Source: Pseudothauera hydrothermalis (GTDB lineage Bacteria > Pseudomonadota > Gammaproteobacteria > Burkholderiales > Rhodocyclaceae). From it: DNA of 64,000 nucleotides. The notes beneath the pieces were generated by a model. That model was given only the letters and a program-made list of their open reading frames with translations, was not told the origin of the DNA and searched no databases. Numbering within the stretch: position 1 is the first letter of the stretch; each line of letters opens with the position of its first letter. A program made the translations under genes and the position numbers. The DNA is taken from positions 1,426,001 to 1,490,000 of the forward strand of contig NZ_CP029331.1 in the NCBI RefSeq assembly GCF_003345255.1, read 5' to 3'. Positions 61,354 to 64,000 of this stretch are shown here, piece after piece.

Positions 61354-64000
61354 CATGATGAAGCAGCATATTTCAACTTCGCATCTGTTCGGCGCCAATG
61401 CGCTGTTCATCGAAGAACTGTACGAGAACTATCTGGCCGATCCGACCTCGGTGCCGGAGAACTGGCGCACGTATTTCGACCAATTACAAACCCAGCCCGG
61501 TGCGGCGGTGCGCGATGTGGCGCACGGTCCGGTGATTGCGGCCTTCGAACAGATGGCCAAGCGCGGCCCGGTACGCACCGTCGTTGCCGAAGGTGGCGAC
61601 GACAAACGGCAGGTAGGTACCTTGCAGCTCATCAACGCGTACCGCTTTCTTGGCAACCGTTGGGCCAATATCGATCCGCTCAAGCGCAGCGAGCGCCCGC
61701 AGATTGCCGAACTGGAGCCCAGCTACTACGGCTTTACCGAAGCCGATCTGAACAAGCAGTTCAACGTCGGCTCATTCCACGGTTTTTCCACGCAGCACGC
61801 CACCCTGCGTGAAATTCTCGAAGCGCTGCGTCAGACCTATTGCGGTTCGATTGGCGCCGAGTACATGTACATTGCAGACATTCAGCAAAAGCGCTGGATT
61901 CAGAGTCGGCTGGAAAGCGTGCGCGGCACGCCCAAGTTCTCTGCCGAGGTGAAGCGTCGCATCCTCGAGCGCATCACTGCCGCGGAGACGCTGGAACGTT
62001 ACCTGCACACCAAATATGTAGGTCAGAAACGCTTTTCCCTGGAGGGCGGCGAATCGGCCATCGTAGCCATGGACGAGCTCATCCGCGTGGCCGGCAGCTT
62101 GGGCGTGGGCGAGACGGTCATCGGCATGGCCCACCGCGGCCGTTTGAACGTCCTGGTCAACACCCTGGGTAAATCGCCCTCGATGCTGTTCTCGGAGTTC
62201 GAAGGCAAGGCGGCGTCAGATCTGAGCGCGGGCGATGTCAAATACCACATGGGCTTTTCCAGCGATGTGATGACCCCCGGCGGTCCGATGCACCTGACAC
62301 TGGCCTTCAACCCGTCGCACCTGGAGATCATCAATCCTGTGGTCGAAGGTTCGGTTTATGCGCGGCAGTTGCGCCGTGGCGATACCGCAAAGAGCCAGGT
62401 GCTGCCGGTGCTGATCCACGGCGACGCAGCGGTGGCCGGTCAAGGGGTGAATCAAGAAACGCTCAACTTCTCCCAAACCCGCGGCTACGGCACCGGCGGT
62501 ACGGTGCACATCGTCATCAACAACCAGATCGGCTTTACCACCTCCGATCCACGTGATTATCGGTCTTCGCTGTACTGCACCGATATTTTCAAGATGGTCG
62601 AAGCGCCGATCTTCCATGTCAACGGCGACGATCCGGAAGCGGTGGCTTTCGTGACTGCGCTGGCGGTAGAGTTCCGTCAGCAGTTCAAGAAAGACGTGGT
62701 GATCGACATCGTCTGCTTCCGCCGTCTGGGCCACAACGAGCAAGACGAGCCGATGGTGACCCAGCCGCTGATGTACCGCACCATCCAGAAGCACCCGGGT
62801 ACCCGTAAGCTCTACGCCGACCGTCTGGTGGCCGAGGGTACGCTTGCCAGTGACGAACCGGAAAAGATGATCGCCGAATACCGCGAGCATCTCGACAAGG
62901 GCGAATTGCTCTACAACCCGGTGCTGTCTGGGCACAGCCGGCAGTTTGCGGTGGACTGGACGCCCTTCCTCAACCAGCCCTATACCGACGAGGCCGACAC
63001 CGCCATTCCGGCACAGGAAGTCAAGCGCTTGGCCGAACGTCTGTCTTACGTGCCGGAGGGTTTCACGCTGCATCCGCGGGTCAAGAAAATCATCGATGAC
63101 CGCGCCGCGATGGGCCGGGGTGAAATGCCGCTGGACTGGGGCATGGGGGAGAACCTGGCCTACGCCAGCCTGCTGGCCCAAGGCTACGGCGTGCGTATCT
63201 CGGGCGAGGACGTAGGACGGGGCACCTTTTTCCATCGCCACGCGGTGTTGCACGACCAAAAACGCGAGCGCTGGGACGAAGGCACCTACAAGCCGCTGGA
63301 AAACATCCAGGACGGTCAGGCGCGCTTCCAATGCTATGACTCGGTGTTGTCCGAAGAAGGCGTGCTGGCCTTCGAATACGGTTATGCCACCACCGAACCG
63401 AATGAATTGGTGATTTGGGAAGCGCAGTTTGGCGACTTCGTCAACGGCGCCCAGGTGGTGCTCGACCAGTTCGTCAGCTCGGGCGAGGCCAAGTGGGGGC
63501 GGCTGACCGGGCTGACCATCATGCTGCCGCACGGTTACGAGGGTCAGGGGCCGGAGCATTCGTCGGCGCGACTGGAGCGCTTCATGAACATGGCGGCGGA
63601 AAACAACTGGCAGGTCTGCGTCCCGACCACGCCCAGTCAAATCTTCCATCTGTTGCGCCGTCAGATGCTGCGTAAGCTGCGCAAGCCGCTGATCATCATC
63701 ACGCCCAAGTCCTTGCTGCGTCACAAGGAAGCGGTCTCGACCATCGATGAGCTGGCTTACGGGCGGTTCCGCACGGTCATCGGTGAAACCGAAGCGCTGG
63801 ATGCCAAGAAGGTCAAGCGCGTGGTGCTATGCCAAGGCAAAATCTATTACGAGCTGCTGGCTTATCGCCGTGAGCAGGGCATCAAGGACACCGCGCTGGT
63901 CCGCATCGAACAGCTCTATCCTTTCCCCGCGGAGGAATTTGCCAAGGCGATCAACGCCTTCCCCAACGCCAAAGAGGTGGTCTGGTGCCAGGAAGAGCCG
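61354..64000 (+). CDS. sucA: 2-oxoglutarate dehydrogenase E1 component (3' end outside the window)
   Basis: The first 882 residues of a protein expected to be about 945 residues. Begins MMKQHISTSHLFGANALFIEELYENYL (in pieces MMKQHISTS and LFGANALFIEELYENYL), the N-terminal segment that binds the E2 core. ThDP-enzyme features: GMAHRGRLNVLVNTLGK (about 259-275), HIVINNQIGFTTSDP (about 386-400), GDDPEAVAFV (about 425-434) and CFRRLGHNEQDEP (about 455-467). The pyrimidine-binding half continues to the right edge. It decarboxylates 2-oxoglutarate to form succinyl-CoA with E2 and E3. ATG 61354 or 61357 are both possible starts. No stop in the window. Confidence 0.95.

Noticed and set aside
62216-63724. 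A 502-residue frame antisense to sucA
   Set aside because: sucA is clearly coding here with conserved E1 motifs; the antisense frame reflects codon bias in GC-rich DNA.

Overview
The window is a GC-rich stretch of bacterial chromosome. Its gene content and order (bamA-skp-lpxD-fabZ-lpxA-lpxB-rnhB; mdh, a GntR regulator, then sdhCDAB-sdhE-gltA-sucA) point to a betaproteobacterium. A Rhodocyclales-type organism (Azoarcus/Thauera relatives) is my best guess, from the hemerythrin/NnrS-like cluster, the many c-di-GMP proteins and the lexA-imuA-imuB/dnaE2 mutagenesis genes. This is inference from gene content, not a computed phylogeny. No rRNA, tRNA or CRISPR array was recognised.

Layout. 1-6.0 kb: an outer-membrane and lipid A operon (bamA end, skp, lpxD, fabZ, lpxA, lpxB, rnhB, a CopD-like membrane protein, a TrmH-family RNA methyltransferase), tightly packed with stop/start overlaps. 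6.0-10.1 kb: a conserved hypothetical gene, then a leftward operon (hemerythrin, DUF2249, NnrS-like membrane protein) diverging from an MFS transporter, with an FNR/Dnr-type box between them. 10.0-16.6 kb: an LpxH-like phosphoesterase, a giant DUF748/AsmA-like protein, O-acetylhomoserine sulfhydrylase and a small unknown gene. 16.7-22.3 kb: a membrane-bound heme-sensor GGDEF-EAL gene split by a complete 3.0 kb IS66-family element. The element has perfect inverted-repeat ends, a 13 bp direct repeat around it, and a fourth, passenger ORF. 22.3-35.6 kb: a PabB-PabC fusion, dnaE2, a Lon-like protease, an M61 peptidase, a small membrane protein, then imuB-imuA-lexA. LexA boxes lie at both lexA and dnaE2, so the SOS mutasome is present but split. 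35.7-49.6 kb: housekeeping and signalling genes (peroxiredoxin, SlyD, a fused peptide ABC ATPase, an MltD-like transglycosylase, a PleD-like GGDEF protein, a CheY-like receiver, glyoxalase II, a methyltransferase, rnhA, dnaQ, an FAD oxidoreductase, a CBS protein, nqrM, a spermidine-synthase-like protein, mutS). 49.9-53.1 kb: a CBS-PAS-GGDEF-EAL protein and a protein with a histone-H1-like tail. 53.1-64 kb: a TCA-cycle locus (citE-like lyase, mdh, GntR regulator with a palindromic operator, sdhCDAB, sdhE, gltA, and sucA running off the end).

How the genes work together. The first operon builds the outer membrane. The last region encodes a contiguous segment of the TCA cycle, probably controlled by its GntR regulator. 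The SOS genes form an inducible error-prone polymerase system with LexA as its switch. Three proteins that make or break c-di-GMP are encoded, one of them inactivated by the IS element. The least ordinary items are the IS66 element (its duplicated-domain passenger protein and its 13 bp target duplication), the dnaE2 promoter in which LexA box, -10 and start codon are packed so closely that the mRNA is probably leaderless, and the FNR-box-controlled hemerythrin/DUF2249/NnrS-like operon.
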